Positions 18,559 to 27,971 of a DNA stretch of 64,000 nucleotides are shown in pieces. The notes beneath the pieces are model-generated. The model searched no databases and had not been told where the DNA came from. It saw only the letters and a list, made by a program, of their open reading frames with translations. The position numbers and the translations under genes are program-made. The first letter of the stretch is position 1. The number at the start of each line of letters is the position of its first letter. Source of the stretch: Desulfosporosinus metallidurans (lineage in GTDB: Bacteria; Bacillota; Desulfitobacteriia; Desulfitobacteriales; Desulfitobacteriaceae); the NCBI RefSeq assembly GCF_001936615.1, contig NZ_MLBF01000016.1, positions 1 through 64,000 of the forward strand, given 5' to 3'.

Positions 18559-19742
18559 TAAATCTCACTATTTATACCAATCTCTTCATCGGTCAAATAG
18601 CAAGCTGGATCTGACTCCCAAAAATCGCCCGTCACAGCTTCAGCGCGCGTACGAAAATTGCCGTTACACATGTCTAGAAATTGGCAAGCTGCGCACCGAC
18701 CTTTTAGCAAGGCCTTACGGTCTTTCAGTCCGGCCAAGATAGGATGGGACACATCTGTCCAGATATCCCCTATTTTACGTTCGCGGATATTTCCGAACGT
18801 AATGTGCTGGGTAAACTGATCAGGATGCACGTCTCCCATTGGGTCAACTTCCCCAAAGGCAATCCCTGAACGGTTTCCTCCGTTTAGACCAATCAAACCT
18901 TTGATCCTTTCGGCCTTTGCAGGATCTTCTTTTAACGCTTGGAGGTACATATAGACACCATCGCAATGGTTATCGACCGTTAGGATTTCCTTTTTCAAAC
19001 CACGTTCTTCGAAATCCCGAGTCCTGCGAATAATGGTATCCATTGCTTGGCGGGATTCTTCTGGAGTCACGTCTTCTGCAATCATTTGGTTGCCACGGCC
19101 CGAATAGACCAGATGGTAAAAGCAAACGCGATCAATATTTTGCGCTTCAATAAAATCGAAGATTTTGTCTAATTCTTTAATATTGTGATGATTAATCGTA
19201 AAGCGAAGTCCCACCCTTTGGTCCACTGCTACACAATTTTGGATTCCTTGCATAGCCGCCTTAAAAGCTCCCTCTTTACCTCGGAACTTGTCATTGACAT
19301 CTTCAAGTCCATCAAGAGAGATACCAACGTAGGAAATTCCAATTTCTTTGATGTGCTTGGCCACTTCAGGCGTAATCAGGGTGCCATTCGTAGAAAGCGT
19401 TACCCGCAGCCCTTTTGAAATTGCATACTCTGCCAGTTCGAAAAAGTCGGGGCGAATTAAGGGTTCTCCTCCAGAGAAAAGGAGAACGGGAGATCTGAAT
19501 TCTATTAGATCATCGATAAAATGCTTTGCCTCTTCAGTGGTCATTTCACCTTGGTATTTTTGAGAATCTGACTCCATATAACAATGAGCACATTTCAAGT
19601 TACACGTCTTAGTCGAATTCCATACGACAACTGGCCCAGACCCCATGGTCGTTCCGTTTCGTGCCCCCAATGAGTGCTGATTATAGCGCAAGGAATCCCC
19701 AAAGTATTCTGTATCAAATAAGAGCTTGGTAACACTAATCAT
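18549..19742 (-). CDS. ahbC: 12,18-didecarboxysiroheme deacetylase AhbC (radical SAM)
   Basis: Removes the two acetyl side chains of didecarboxysiroheme to give Fe-coproporphyrin III. The 397-residue protein has the typical AhbC/NirJ N-terminus (MISVTKLLFDTEYFGDSLRY), the radical SAM triad Cys47-x3-Cys51-x2-Cys54, FSGGEPLIR, and a C-terminal cluster region (CAACQFLDMC and a further Cys). ATG follows AAGGAGGGAAATAAGGC. Its final codons and TGA lie within a GGGGACGGTTCT hairpin, so the C-terminus may have been altered by that element. It follows cobA-hemD by three bases. Confidence 0.92.
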   Translation of the reverse strand: MISVTKLLFDTEYFGDSLRYNQHSLGARNGTTMGSGPVVVWNSTKTCNLKCAHCYMESDSQKYQGEMTTEEAKHFIDDLIEFRSPVLLFSGGEPLIRPDFFELAEYAISKGLRVTLSTNGTLITPEVAKHIKEIGISYVGISLDGLEDVNDKFRGKEGAFKAAMQGIQNCVAVDQRVGLRFTINHHNIKELDKIFDFIEAQNIDRVCFYHLVYSGRGNQMIAEDVTPEESRQAMDTIIRRTRDFEERGLKKEILTVDNHCDGVYMYLQALKEDPAKAERIKGLIGLNGGNRSGIAFGEVDPMGDVHPDQFTQHITFGNIRERKIGDIWTDVSHPILAGLKDRKALLKGRCAACQFLDMCNGNFRTRAEAVTGDFWESDPACYLTDEEIGINSEIYAR

Positions 19743-19745
19743 GCC

Positions 19746-21257
19746 TTATTTCCCTCCTTTCAGTAATATCTCAACCAATCCTCCGATTGTGTATTGTGCT
19801 GCCTCTTTGAAAACCGTAAGCCCGTGTTCGCGGGCCGTAGCACTTGTAATAGGTCCGATCGAATAGATCTTGACATTATCCAGTAAAGACACTTCTCCAT
19901 CCAGCAGCTTGACGAAGTTACGGACTGTCGAAGAGCTGGTAAACGTAACCGTATGGATCTCCTTATCGCGGAGTAGACGCTGCAATTCGTCCCGGTTTGC
20001 TCCACCAAGTACCGTCTTGTAAACCGGCACATCCCAAACTTCCGCACCCATGGCCTTAAGGGATTCTGGCAAGACATCTCTTGCTTCTTCTGCCCTTGCG
20101 AGTAATACCCTTTGGCCTGGCAAAACACGGCCAGACAAACCTTCCACAATTTTCTCAGCCCGATATTCCTCCGGTACATACGCAACACGCAGTCCTTTTT
20201 TCTCCAGCGCCGCTTGAGTTGCCGGACCAATGGCGACAATTTCAAGGCCGATCAGATCGCGAATATCTCGCCCTTGAATTCTAAGCTCGGCAAAAAAAGC
20301 TTCAACTCCATTAACACTGGTAAAGATGAGCCATTGGAACGATTTAAGATCATTTAACGCTTTAATTAAATATGAATTATCGGATGGAGGAGCAATTTCA
20401 ATCGTCGGAAATTCCCAAGCTTCCCCTCCCAAAGCTTCTATAGCCTGAGACAACTCGCTGGCTTGATGGCGCGCTCGTGTCACAACGATTCGTTGACCAA
20501 ACAAGGGTTTCTTTTCAAACCATTGGAGTTTGTCCCGTAAAGAGACGACTTCACCCACAATAATAATCGAAGGGTTCGTAAATTCCTGTTCTTTAACTCG
20601 TTGAGCGATATTGTCCAGTTGCCCCACAAGCGTACGTTGTTCCGGTCTTGTACCCCATTGAATAATTCCCACTGGAGTGGTTGGAGTTTTACCATTTTCC
20701 ATCAGTTTTTTAGCGATCAGAGGCAGGTTTTCCATGCCCATGAGGAAAATGAGCGTTCCGTGCGACTGAGCCAGATGGTCCCAATGAAGAGCGGTTTCAT
20801 TTTTGGTGGGATCTTCATGTCCCGTGATGACCGCAAACGAAGAGGTTAAATCTCGATGCGTCACAGGGATACCAGCATAAGCCGGTACAGCGATAGCAGA
20901 GGTGATACCCGGTACGACTTCAAACTGAATCCCTGCATCGAGTAACGCTTCTGCTTCCTCGCCACCCCGTCCAAAAACAAAAGGATCCCCCCCCTTTAGG
21001 CGGGTCACAATTTTCCCTTCTAGACCTTTATCCACAAGTAATTGGTTAATTTCTTCTTGTTTAAGGGTGTGGCGATCCGGAGATTTCCCCACATAAATGA
21101 GTTCACAATCCGGGCGAGCTAACGTCAAAAGACGCCGCGAAGCTAAGCGGTCATAGACTAAAACATCTGCTTTGGCGATACATTCTGACCCTTTAATCGT
21201 AATTAACTTCGGGTCTCCCGGACCAGCACCCACTAAATATACATATCCCTTACTCAA
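19746..21257 (-). CDS. cobA-hemD: Uroporphyrinogen-III methyltransferase / synthase fusion
   Basis: A two-domain enzyme (503 aa). The N-terminal SUMT domain (about 1-245; VYLVGAGPGDP, YVGKSPDRHT, RLKGGDPFVFGRGGEE) methylates uroporphyrinogen III to precorrin-2 with SAM. The C-terminal HemD domain (about 255-500; VVTRARHQASEL, FTSVNGVEAFF, FTSSSTVRNF) cyclises hydroxymethylbilane to uroporphyrinogen III. I prefer TTG at 21257, eight bases after AGGAG, over the GTG at 21266, which touches that site. A 387-bp non-coding gap with a structured element separates it from hemC, suggesting a second promoter or control point. Confidence 0.94.
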   Translation of the reverse strand: MSKGYVYLVGAGPGDPKLITIKGSECIAKADVLVYDRLASRRLLTLARPDCELIYVGKSPDRHTLKQEEINQLLVDKGLEGKIVTRLKGGDPFVFGRGGEEAEALLDAGIQFEVVPGITSAIAVPAYAGIPVTHRDLTSSFAVITGHEDPTKNETALHWDHLAQSHGTLIFLMGMENLPLIAKKLMENGKTPTTPVGIIQWGTRPEQRTLVGQLDNIAQRVKEQEFTNPSIIIVGEVVSLRDKLQWFEKKPLFGQRIVVTRARHQASELSQAIEALGGEAWEFPTIEIAPPSDNSYLIKALNDLKSFQWLIFTSVNGVEAFFAELRIQGRDIRDLIGLEIVAIGPATQAALEKKGLRVAYVPEEYRAEKIVEGLSGRVLPGQRVLLARAEEARDVLPESLKAMGAEVWDVPVYKTVLGGANRDELQRLLRDKEIHTVTFTSSSTVRNFVKLLDGEVSLLDNVKIYSIGPITSATAREHGLTVFKEAAQYTIGGLVEILLKGGK

Positions 21258-21275
21258 ACCGAACACTCCTATTCA

Positions 21276-21304
21276 GGAAGCACGGGGACGGTTCTCCTGC
21301 TTCC
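21276..21304 (+). repeat. GGGGACGGTTCT hairpin repeat, copy 2
   Basis: Arms GGAAGCA and TGCTTCC (7 bp) flank a loop with GGGGACGGTTCT. It lies 19 bases upstream of the cobA-hemD start. Its arms differ from the other copies but still pair perfectly. Confidence 0.85.
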
Positions 21305-21325
21305 AAATAATTTCTTCTAACGAAC

Positions 21326-21352
21326 GAACTATAGTCCACATACGCCCTCTAC
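21326..21352. repeat. Short dispersed motif, copy A
   Basis: Contains ATAGTCC, two variable bases, then ATACGCCCTCTAC. With one gap, about 24 of 27 positions match the copy at 33436-33461. It lies on the same side (upstream) of a minus-strand gene in both places. Function unknown. Confidence 0.5.
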
Positions 21353-21426
21353 GCCTCTAGGTTCCCCTAGTTCCTAGTCCGGAACTTCGCGCTTACAAAA
21401 GCGAACCTCTCTGATGAAGTGGACTG

Positions 21427-21613
21427 CCAAACTCGGCTCAAGCGGTGCTTTCATCAGCGGGGCAGAACACAGGTCCCCTCTCGCCATCCTTGGCTTCGGT
21501 GACACTAGACCATCCATGGTCGTCGGACGTGTTCCGCCGGCAACCGGACAAGGATGTCCGATTTGCCGGGCACCCCGCCCTCTTGCATAAAAACTGCTTG
21601 AGCCCTAGTTTGG
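21427..21613. other. 187-nt highly structured GC-rich element
   Basis: The ends pair: CCAAACT (21427-21433) with AGTTTGG (21607-21613), then GGCTCAAGC with GCTTGAGCC, a stem of 16 bp with a small bulge. Inside are further hairpins, including GGACA/TGTCC extended by GGCAA/TTGCC, and the palindrome GACCATGGATGGTC. It is clearly richer in G+C than the flanking genes. The gap between hemC and cobA-hemD (21258-21653) otherwise holds copy 2 of the hairpin repeat and the short motif at 21326. Strand and class are unknown: an RNA element, a miniature mobile element or a relic are all possible. Confidence 0.6.
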
Positions 21614-21653
21614 CCCACGACATCACGAGGTGAGCGTTGTAATGCTAAGTTCC

Positions 21654-22565
21654 CTATCGAATTTCCGCTAATATTGAAGTGGCCCCCAAGGTAATTAGAC
21701 GGTTAGCAACTTCGTTACCCACTGTTTCAGGATCACGGCCTGTAGCTTCCGCTCTGATCAAGCGAACCCCATCTAAGCTCGCCACCATTCCACGAAGAAT
21801 AATCTGTCCTTCGAGTACTTCTGCAAAGGCTCCAATGGGCACTTGGCATCCACCTTCAAGTTTGCGCATAAGGGCACGCTCAGCACGTACCGCTTGTTCC
21901 GTAGAACTATGATTAAGCAGAGATAACAACTCATGTATCTCCGTGCGTTTCTCAAGAATTTCTATGGCAATTGACCCCTGACCTACTGCAGAAAGCATCA
22001 CATTTTCAGGCAGGATCTGAGTGATTCTATCTTCCCACCCTAGCCTCTTCACCCCGGCAGCAGCAAGAACAATACCCTCCATCTCAGATTCCTCTAATTT
22101 CTTCCATCTTGTCTGAAGATTTCCTCTCAAATCCATAAAGCCTAGGTCTGGGCGATAATGCCTAAGTTGCGATTTCCGCCGTAAACTACTAGTACCAATG
22201 ATTGCGCCAGAAGGCAATTCCTCTAGAGAGACCCCGTTTTTGCTTAAATAAACGTCCCTTGGCTCCTCTCTTTCGCAAAAGGCGCTAATCATCAACCCCA
22301 TTGGTAACAAGGTTGGCATGTCCTTAAGACTATGGACCGCCATATCAAGTTCACAATTAAGTAGACCATTCTCAAGTTCCTTGGTAAATAATCCTTTGTC
22401 TCCAATTTTGGAAAGGGGAACATCCAAGATCTTATCCCCTTTTGTTTTCATAGGGACAAGTTCAAACTGAAGATGAGGATAAAACTCGGTTAGTTTACGC
22501 TTTACCCATTCGGCTTGCCACATCGCTAATTGACTGTCCCGTGTCCCAATACGGATGTTCTTCAT
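21654..22565 (-). CDS. hemC: Hydroxymethylbilane synthase
   Basis: Polymerises four porphobilinogens into hydroxymethylbilane. The 303-residue protein shows [26 protein letters not shown], the catalytic-Asp region [20 protein letters not shown] and the cofactor-cysteine segment [14 protein letters not shown] near residue 241. ATG follows TAGGAGGGC and overlaps the hemA stop by four bases, so the two are translationally coupled. It is the last gene before the structured gap. Confidence 0.97.
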   Translation of the reverse strand: MKNIRIGTRDSQLAMWQAEWVKRKLTEFYPHLQFELVPMKTKGDKILDVPLSKIGDKGLFTKELENGLLNCELDMAVHSLKDMPTLLPMGLMISAFCEREEPRDVYLSKNGVSLEELPSGAIIGTSSLRRKSQLRHYRPDLGFMDLRGNLQTRWKKLEESEMEGIVLAAAGVKRLGWEDRITQILPENVMLSAVGQGSIAIEILEKRTEIHELLSLLNHSSTEQAVRAERALMRKLEGGCQVPIGAFAEVLEGQIILRGMVASLDGVRLIRAEATGRDPETVGNEVANRLITLGATSILAEIR

Positions 22566-23899
22566 TCTGCCCTCCTATGACACACTTGCCCCGGATTCTG
22601 ATTTACCATCAAGTTTGGCCGTTTGTCTTCTTCGGCAACATCCAAATCAAAAAGGTTTTGCAAAATTTCCGTGTAAAGATGACCTTGGCTTGTAGTGGCA
22701 TATTCCTTTAAATTTGTAATTGGCTTATGCAAGAGGTGGTTAACGATGGAGTTAGCCATAGAACGAACAATCTTTTCTTGCTTAGGAGTTAACCCTCCTA
22801 GATGCTCAAGCGCACGCTCAACTTGAGCATCTTTAATTTTTTGTCCTTTTTGCTGTAACGCTAAAATTGTAGGAACAACAAACAGGGAATTATGCCATTT
22901 GAGGAAAAGGAGCATCTCTTCTTCAATAATTTTTTCCGCGTTTACAGCAGCTAGCTCACGCTCTTGATGATGACGGTCTATTACCCCCCGCAAATCATCA
23001 ATGTCAAATAACGTAATATGTGGAATCTCCCCCACGTCAGGGTGAATATCCCGAGGTACCGCTATATCAATTAGAAGCATAGGGCGCCCCTTTCGGAGCT
23101 TCATAATCTCTTGCATGCGTTCCGGAAGTAAGACGAAATGTTTCGAAGCGGTTGCGGAAATCACAATATCCACCTCTTCAAGGTACTGATCCATATCGTC
23201 AAAACGTACCGCGCGACCAGAACATTCCTTCGCCAATAGAACGGCCTTTTCATAGGATCGATTAGAGACCAAAACAGTAGAAGCTCCCGCAGCAACTAAG
23301 TTTTTGGCGGTTAGGGTACTCATTTCCCCTGCTCCCATGATTAAAATCCCTTTACCTTCGAGTTCTCCAAAGTTTTGTTTGGCAAGTTCTACCGCAGTAT
23401 AACTAATGGAAACAGGATGCTGATCAATCAGTGTCTCCGTGCGTACGCGTTTTCCCACTGCTAAGGCAGTCTGGAAAAACACATTGATCGCTTTGTTGGT
23501 GACCGCTGCCTCGTTCGCTTGTTGATATGCCTGAGCAACCTGTCCAATGATCTGTGTCTCTCCTCGAACCATCGAGTCTAAACCCGAAGTAACACGAAAT
23601 AAATGGCGCACTGCATCATACAAGGTGTGCACATAAAGGTACTGATTAAGTACATTTTCCTCGATGCCATGGTGGCTGGCCAAAAACTTCTTAACGGATT
23701 GAGCCCCCACTTCCACATTCGTTGTAACAGCATAGACTTCAGTCCGGTTACAAGTACTGAGAATTACAACCCCTTCAAGTTCGGGATAATCTTTGAGCTC
23801 TTTTAATACTTCCTTCATGCGGGAGAGATGAAAGCTCATTTTTTCTCGAATTTCCACTGGCGCGCTTCGATGATTTAGTCCAATAGCGACAGGAAACAC
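22562..23899 (-). CDS. hemA: Glutamyl-tRNA reductase
   Basis: Reduces glutamyl-tRNA(Glu) to glutamate-1-semialdehyde with NADPH, the first committed step of the C5 pathway. The nucleophile is Cys50 in STCNRTEVY; the second domain carries the nucleotide-binding [13 protein letters not shown] motif, and the C-terminal dimerisation helix region is complete (445 aa). Start GTG at 23899 lies inside the end of the upstream dehydrogenase gene (25-bp overlap), and the 3' end overlaps hemC. Confidence 0.97.
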   Translation of the reverse strand: MFPVAIGLNHRSAPVEIREKMSFHLSRMKEVLKELKDYPELEGVVILSTCNRTEVYAVTTNVEVGAQSVKKFLASHHGIEENVLNQYLYVHTLYDAVRHLFRVTSGLDSMVRGETQIIGQVAQAYQQANEAAVTNKAINVFFQTALAVGKRVRTETLIDQHPVSISYTAVELAKQNFGELEGKGILIMGAGEMSTLTAKNLVAAGASTVLVSNRSYEKAVLLAKECSGRAVRFDDMDQYLEEVDIVISATASKHFVLLPERMQEIMKLRKGRPMLLIDIAVPRDIHPDVGEIPHITLFDIDDLRGVIDRHHQERELAAVNAEKIIEEEMLLFLKWHNSLFVVPTILALQQKGQKIKDAQVERALEHLGGLTPKQEKIVRSMANSIVNHLLHKPITNLKEYATTSQGHLYTEILQNLFDLDVAEEDKRPNLMVNQNPGQVCHRRAE

Positions 23900-24513
23900 G
23901 TTTCAACCACTCCTTCCGCCTCTGTTAAGCGCTGGGCTTTGATGAGTTCCCTCACTTCGCCGTCCGTTGCCCGATTCCAAAAGATATTTCGCTTTTCGGG
24001 TGACAAGCCGGACTTAGCTTTAGTTCGCCAAGTTTTAAGCAAGTTGAGATATTCCGCCATTTCATGACCGTATAAGTTTTCCAACTCAGCTCGGACTTGC
24101 CGTGCTACAATTGGGCTGCTTCCTCCTGTGGATACGGCAATTTTCAAATCTCCTTGTTCCATAATAGACGGAACAATAAAACTACATTTTTCCGGATCAT
24201 CAACAACATTCACCGGTCGGTGATGGGCTATAGCATCAGAAGACACTTGAGCATTAACATCCTCTTTTTCAGTGCATGAAAAAACAAGTATTGCCTCTTG
24301 AATATCTTCTGTGGAATATTCCTTCTCAGTCCAAAAACATGTTTTTTCGTCGATCAGCGCTCGAAGTTCCGGAATAAGTTTGGGGGAGACAATGTAGACC
24401 AAAGCTTCGTGTGCCAGTAGGGTCTGAACTTTGCGCAAAGCTACAAGTCCGCCCCCGACGACTAAAACCGGTCGTGCTTCTAAGTCCATAAATAATGGAT
24501 AGTAGTGTGGCAT
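23875..24513 (-). CDS. Precorrin-2 dehydrogenase (SirC/CysG-N type)
   Basis: NAD-dependent oxidation of precorrin-2 to sirohydrochlorin, on the way to siroheme. The 212-residue protein has the N-terminal Rossmann motif VLVVGGGLVALRK, followed by FSCTEKEDVN, VNVVDDPEKCSFIVPS and STGGSSPIVARQVR, as in SirC, Met8p and the N-terminus of CysG. Whether it also inserts iron, as Met8p and CysG do, cannot be decided; no separate SirB or CbiK chelatase is seen in the window. The substrate comes from cobA-hemD further along the block. Confidence 0.9.
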   Translation of the reverse strand: MPHYYPLFMDLEARPVLVVGGGLVALRKVQTLLAHEALVYIVSPKLIPELRALIDEKTCFWTEKEYSTEDIQEAILVFSCTEKEDVNAQVSSDAIAHHRPVNVVDDPEKCSFIVPSIMEQGDLKIAVSTGGSSPIVARQVRAELENLYGHEMAEYLNLLKTWRTKAKSGLSPEKRNIFWNRATDGEVRELIKAQRLTEAEGVVETCFLSLLD

Positions 24514-24641
24514 GAAAGATAGTCACCTTCTCCAACTTTGCATTCATTCGTCCTATTTTAACATTTTCCACTTCATAATTGAATGATTCCTTAATTATAA
24601 AAACAGTGATATGCTCGCACTATTTATGATAGAATTCATCA

Positions 24642-25499
24642 TTAAGCATAAGAATGCAGTCCCGGTAAAAAATAGTTAACGCCAAAAAACGTAAACAACA
24701 CGGCTGCAAAACCAAACACGGCCAACCATGCCGCCCTTTTTCCCTTCCAGCCGTACATCAACCGTGCGTGCAAGTATCCAGCATAAATAATCCAAGTAAT
24801 CAGAGACCACGTCTCTTTAGGATCCCAGGACCAGTATGTCCCCCAAGCGTAATTTGCCCATATTGCGCCGGTAATAATGCAAAGTGTCAAAAGTGGAAAC
24901 GCGAATCCGACCACCTTATAGGCTAGCTCGTCCAGTTTGTCTAACTCTGGAAAACGGGAAATAATTCCCTGTGAAGATGATTTTTTCCCGTCCTCTCCTT
25001 TGCTCAACTTAAGCAAATACATAATTCCAAGTCCGAATGACACAGCAAAAGCGCCGTAAGCAAACATTGCCGTTACGACATGAAATGTAAGCCATTGGCT
25101 CTTAAGTGCCGGAGGCACCGCTTGGGCAATTCGTTCCTCAGGCCCCATACTCATAATAATAAATATCAAGAGCAAGAAGGAAATCGGCGTGACAAAGGCT
25201 CCGAGTGCTTTTAATTTATAGCGAAATTCTGCAAACAAATAAACAGCCACGATTCCCCAAACAAAGGTCAAGAGAAATTCATAACCATTGGAAAGTGGTG
25301 GATGCCCTGAAATGAACATTCTAAGGAGAACGGCTGCAGTGTTTGCGATCAAGCCGATGGCAGTAATATATGTTGCAAAGCGCCCAATAAGTTCTTTTTT
25401 AGAGCCAATCCAAATCCAGTACAACAGCATACCTAAGGTATACGCCATCACCATGACATAAAACGCTGACGTTTCGAGACTCTGTAATCCCTGGTTCAC
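24642..25499 (-). CDS. ccsA: Cytochrome c biogenesis protein CcsA/ResC
   Basis: Heme-handling membrane subunit of system II cytochrome c maturation. The 285-residue protein has about eight membrane helices and the tryptophan-rich WWD motif TYWSWDPKETWSLITW. Conserved histidines flank it, for example in WLTFHVVTAMFAYGAF. GTG start at 25499 with GGGAGG upstream. It follows resB by 39 bases; the pair forms the heme ligase that would serve the diheme cytochrome at the end of the block. A 128-bp gap separates it from the dehydrogenase gene. Confidence 0.93.
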   Translation of the reverse strand: MNQGLQSLETSAFYVMVMAYTLGMLLYWIWIGSKKELIGRFATYITAIGLIANTAAVLLRMFISGHPPLSNGYEFLLTFVWGIVAVYLFAEFRYKLKALGAFVTPISFLLLIFIIMSMGPEERIAQAVPPALKSQWLTFHVVTAMFAYGAFAVSFGLGIMYLLKLSKGEDGKKSSSQGIISRFPELDKLDELAYKVVGFAFPLLTLCIITGAIWANYAWGTYWSWDPKETWSLITWIIYAGYLHARLMYGWKGKRAAWLAVFGFAAVLFTFFGVNYFLPGLHSYA

Positions 25500-25538
25500 A
25501 GTGTTATCCTCCCTTTTTTGGACAATTGATGATAATCC

Positions 25539-26843
25539 CTAATTCATCTTGATATCATGAATCAAACGTTCAAACTCGCTTTGCACTCCGCCAGCAACTT
25601 TTCCGGCCAAAGCTCCCATAGTTAACTCACCTTGATTGCCCTGTTTAGCTATGAAAACACCTAACACGACATTCGTCCGCCAGTAGAATGATAACAGGAG
25701 TCCTCCTAATAATAAGGCACATCCAAACCAAATAACCATAACTCCTGGGTCTTCTTTAACCTGTAAGCCGGTGAACCCAGCGTTGCCATCAAGGGTCAGT
25801 TTGTATTGACCCTGTATATCGATAGTTTGTCCGACTTTAAGTTGCCCAGTTTGTATTGGCTGAGAAGCTGTCCCTTTATAAACCTGATAAACAATTGACG
25901 TAGTTTGTTGCTCGCTACTTATTGCTGCAGCGATAAGGTAAAGATTTGTTCCCTCAGCTTGGAAATAGTTTCCGCCCTGTTCTTGTAAAACCAGAGGAAT
26001 CTTTTTCCCCTTCAAATCCGCAGTAAGATGGACCCCTTTAGCAAAACTAGATTGGTAGAACGTTACCCCTTCGTAGGTAAAAGGGTGATTGACCGAAATC
26101 GTTTGTGTGGCCACTTCCTGACCATTTTTCAAGATACTCATGTCGGTATACCAGTTATCTCGCTCCCCATTAGCTAAGAATCTGTCTTCAGCAGAATTGA
26201 TCCGAACACTAAAATCGTGCTTTACTGTTCCCCTAGAGACATTGATAGAGTTAATGGGTATAGTTGTTCCAGCACCTGTCATAAAAAATCCCTTAAAACC
26301 CATGAAAGAGCCCAGCAGCGCTCCAATAACTAACACAACAAAGGAGACATGCGCAATAATCGATCCCCAATTCCCTAAACGCCGCTTAATCGCTATGAAG
26401 CTCCAGCCCGCGTCGTTTTCTTTTGTAACAATTTTATAGCCTCTGCGTTTTAGAACTTCTCGTACAGATAGCTTAAGAGACTCGCCGTCTCCTGCCCATT
26501 TTGCTTGAACCTTTTTAGGCACAGTCGAAGTACCCTCTGGTGGCTTAAGTTTAAAGGTACGGTTATAAACTCCCTGAAATCGTTGCACACTGCAGACAAT
26601 TAAATTGATACAAAGTAAGCCCAACAATAAACGAAACCAAAACGTTCCATAGAGATTGGTGAAGCCCAGCTTCTGCCAGATTTGCCCCACAGTTTGGGCC
26701 TTTGCCGGGTCCACATTGACTTGGGGAAACAGAGTCCCCAATCCAGCAACGAGGGCTATTATTCCTAATAAAGCCAGGCCCAACTTCATTGAACTGAAAA
26801 AGCGCCATACCTTTTCAATAATACCTTCTTGTTGTTCGCTCAT
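25539..26843 (-). CDS. resB: Cytochrome c biogenesis protein ResB/Ccs1
   Basis: The 434-residue partner of CcsA. Three N-terminal membrane helices (near residues 18-40, 70-90 and 160-185), a large extracytoplasmic region, and one C-terminal helix (about 370-390) match ResB. The histidine in IIAHVSFVVLVIGALLG is at the expected heme-contact position. ATG follows AAGGAGGGG. As the first gene of the minus-strand block, its promoter should lie in 26844-26948. Confidence 0.93.
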   Translation of the reverse strand: MSEQQEGIIEKVWRFFSSMKLGLALLGIIALVAGLGTLFPQVNVDPAKAQTVGQIWQKLGFTNLYGTFWFRLLLGLLCINLIVCSVQRFQGVYNRTFKLKPPEGTSTVPKKVQAKWAGDGESLKLSVREVLKRRGYKIVTKENDAGWSFIAIKRRLGNWGSIIAHVSFVVLVIGALLGSFMGFKGFFMTGAGTTIPINSINVSRGTVKHDFSVRINSAEDRFLANGERDNWYTDMSILKNGQEVATQTISVNHPFTYEGVTFYQSSFAKGVHLTADLKGKKIPLVLQEQGGNYFQAEGTNLYLIAAAISSEQQTTSIVYQVYKGTASQPIQTGQLKVGQTIDIQGQYKLTLDGNAGFTGLQVKEDPGVMVIWFGCALLLGGLLLSFYWRTNVVLGVFIAKQGNQGELTMGALAGKVAGGVQSEFERLIHDIKMN

Positions 26844-26948
26844 TTCATCCCCTCCTTAGTTGCAAAAAAACCTATGTATCTACCCATTGCAATTTGAAAT
26901 TACGCAGCATTAGCTTATCATATCACATTAGTAAAAGGATATAAAATT

Positions 26949-26995
26949 GAGAGAAGCTACCCCGTTCGATCGCATCCACAGGGGTAGTTTCTCTC
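26949..26995 (-). terminator. Terminator of the menaquinone/tat operon
   Basis: A 15-bp stem with one mismatch (26949-26963 with 26981-26995), directly after the prenyl synthase stop. Read on the minus strand it is followed by AATTTTAT. It separates that operon from the resB-ccsA block. Confidence 0.8.
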
Positions 26996-27964
26996 TTAAA
27001 ACTTCCGAACCGCAATAAACTCAGCTAAATCTTCTAGCGCTTTACGTGTTGGAACCTTTGGAAGATCCTGAAGATGTTTTTTAGCCTTCTTTACATATAA
27101 ATCGACCAAATGCATCGAATCATCAATCGCACCAGTGGCCTTGATTAGTCCAATCGTTTCCGCCACTTCATCCTCTGTTTTGTCCACTTTCCCAAGCAAC
27201 GTCTTTAACTTACCTGGCTCCGGTGACGACTTTAGGGCCAAGATCATGGGTAATGTCATGATTCCTTGGCGCAAATCTCCCCCAATCGGCTTCCCAAACT
27301 CGGAGGGCTTAGCCGTGATATCCAGAACATCATCGACAATCTGAAAGGCCATTCCTAACGAATGTCCATAAGCACCCAAGGCCCATATCTGACGCCTGGG
27401 AGCTTCTGAAACCAACGCCCCTAATTTACAACAAGCGGAAATCAACATGGCAGTTTTTCGTTTAATACGGTAATAATACTGTTTTAGATTTTGTTCCACG
27501 TCAAAGGAAGATTTGATCTGTTGAATCTCCCCTTGGCACATTTCCACGCTGACTTCTGCCAAAATGCGAGAAACCTCTGGATGATCAATCTTGGCAATGA
27601 GCATCAAAGACTTCGCCAATAAATAGTCACCCGTTTCTACGGATACAATATTACCCCAGTTAGCTTTGACTGTCGGTCGCCCTCTGCGGGTCATTGAGGC
27701 ATCCACGACATCATCATGGACTAGCGATGACATATGTATAAGCTCTAAGGCCATTGCCACTGGCATCAATTTTTCCGAGGAACTACCATAGAATTTCCCT
27801 GCTAAAAGCGTAAAAGCTGGACGCAACCGTTTCCCTCCGGCAGCCAATAAATGGACAGCCGAATCTTGGAGAATCGGGTAATCCGTCTCTACGAATTTTG
27901 TCAGTTCATTTTCAACCCGTTGGAGATCTGAATTTATCTGATTGAAGAGCCAGAGTTGTTTCAA
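26996..27964 (-). CDS. Polyprenyl (probably heptaprenyl) diphosphate synthase
   Basis: A 322-residue trans-prenyltransferase with GGKRLRPAF, the first aspartate motif HDDVVDASMTRRGRPT and the second motif VDDVLD all intact. It most likely makes the long isoprenoid tail for menaquinone. I prefer TTG at 27964, which follows AGGTGA and lies eight bases after the tatB stop; upstream in-frame starts overlap tatB. Its operon also contains a UbiA-type prenyltransferase and a catalytically degenerate homologue at 31797 that could be its non-catalytic partner. Confidence 0.9.
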   Translation of the reverse strand: MKQLWLFNQINSDLQRVENELTKFVETDYPILQDSAVHLLAAGGKRLRPAFTLLAGKFYGSSSEKLMPVAMALELIHMSSLVHDDVVDASMTRRGRPTVKANWGNIVSVETGDYLLAKSLMLIAKIDHPEVSRILAEVSVEMCQGEIQQIKSSFDVEQNLKQYYYRIKRKTAMLISACCKLGALVSEAPRRQIWALGAYGHSLGMAFQIVDDVLDITAKPSEFGKPIGGDLRQGIMTLPMILALKSSPEPGKLKTLLGKVDKTEDEVAETIGLIKATGAIDDSMHLVDLYVKKAKKHLQDLPKVPTRKALEDLAEFIAVRKF

Positions 27965-27971
27965 AACCGGT

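Noticed and set aside
19760-20245. 161-aa minus-strand ORF within cobA-hemD
   Set aside because: It is a +1 frame of the HemD domain; the HemD frame itself is intact, so it is not evidence of a frameshift.
21427-21613. Group II intron
   Set aside because: No domain V-like hairpin, no maturase reading frame and no typical boundary sequence could be found; size is also too small.
21438-21633. Two overlapping 62-codon ORFs on opposite strands in the structured element
   Set aside because: Both follow from the base composition of the hairpins, have no ribosome site and no recognisable protein features.
21267-21653. Cobalamin riboswitch upstream of cobA-hemD
   Set aside because: The conserved boxes of that class (the GCCACTG-like core and the B12 box) are not found on either strand, despite the suggestive context.
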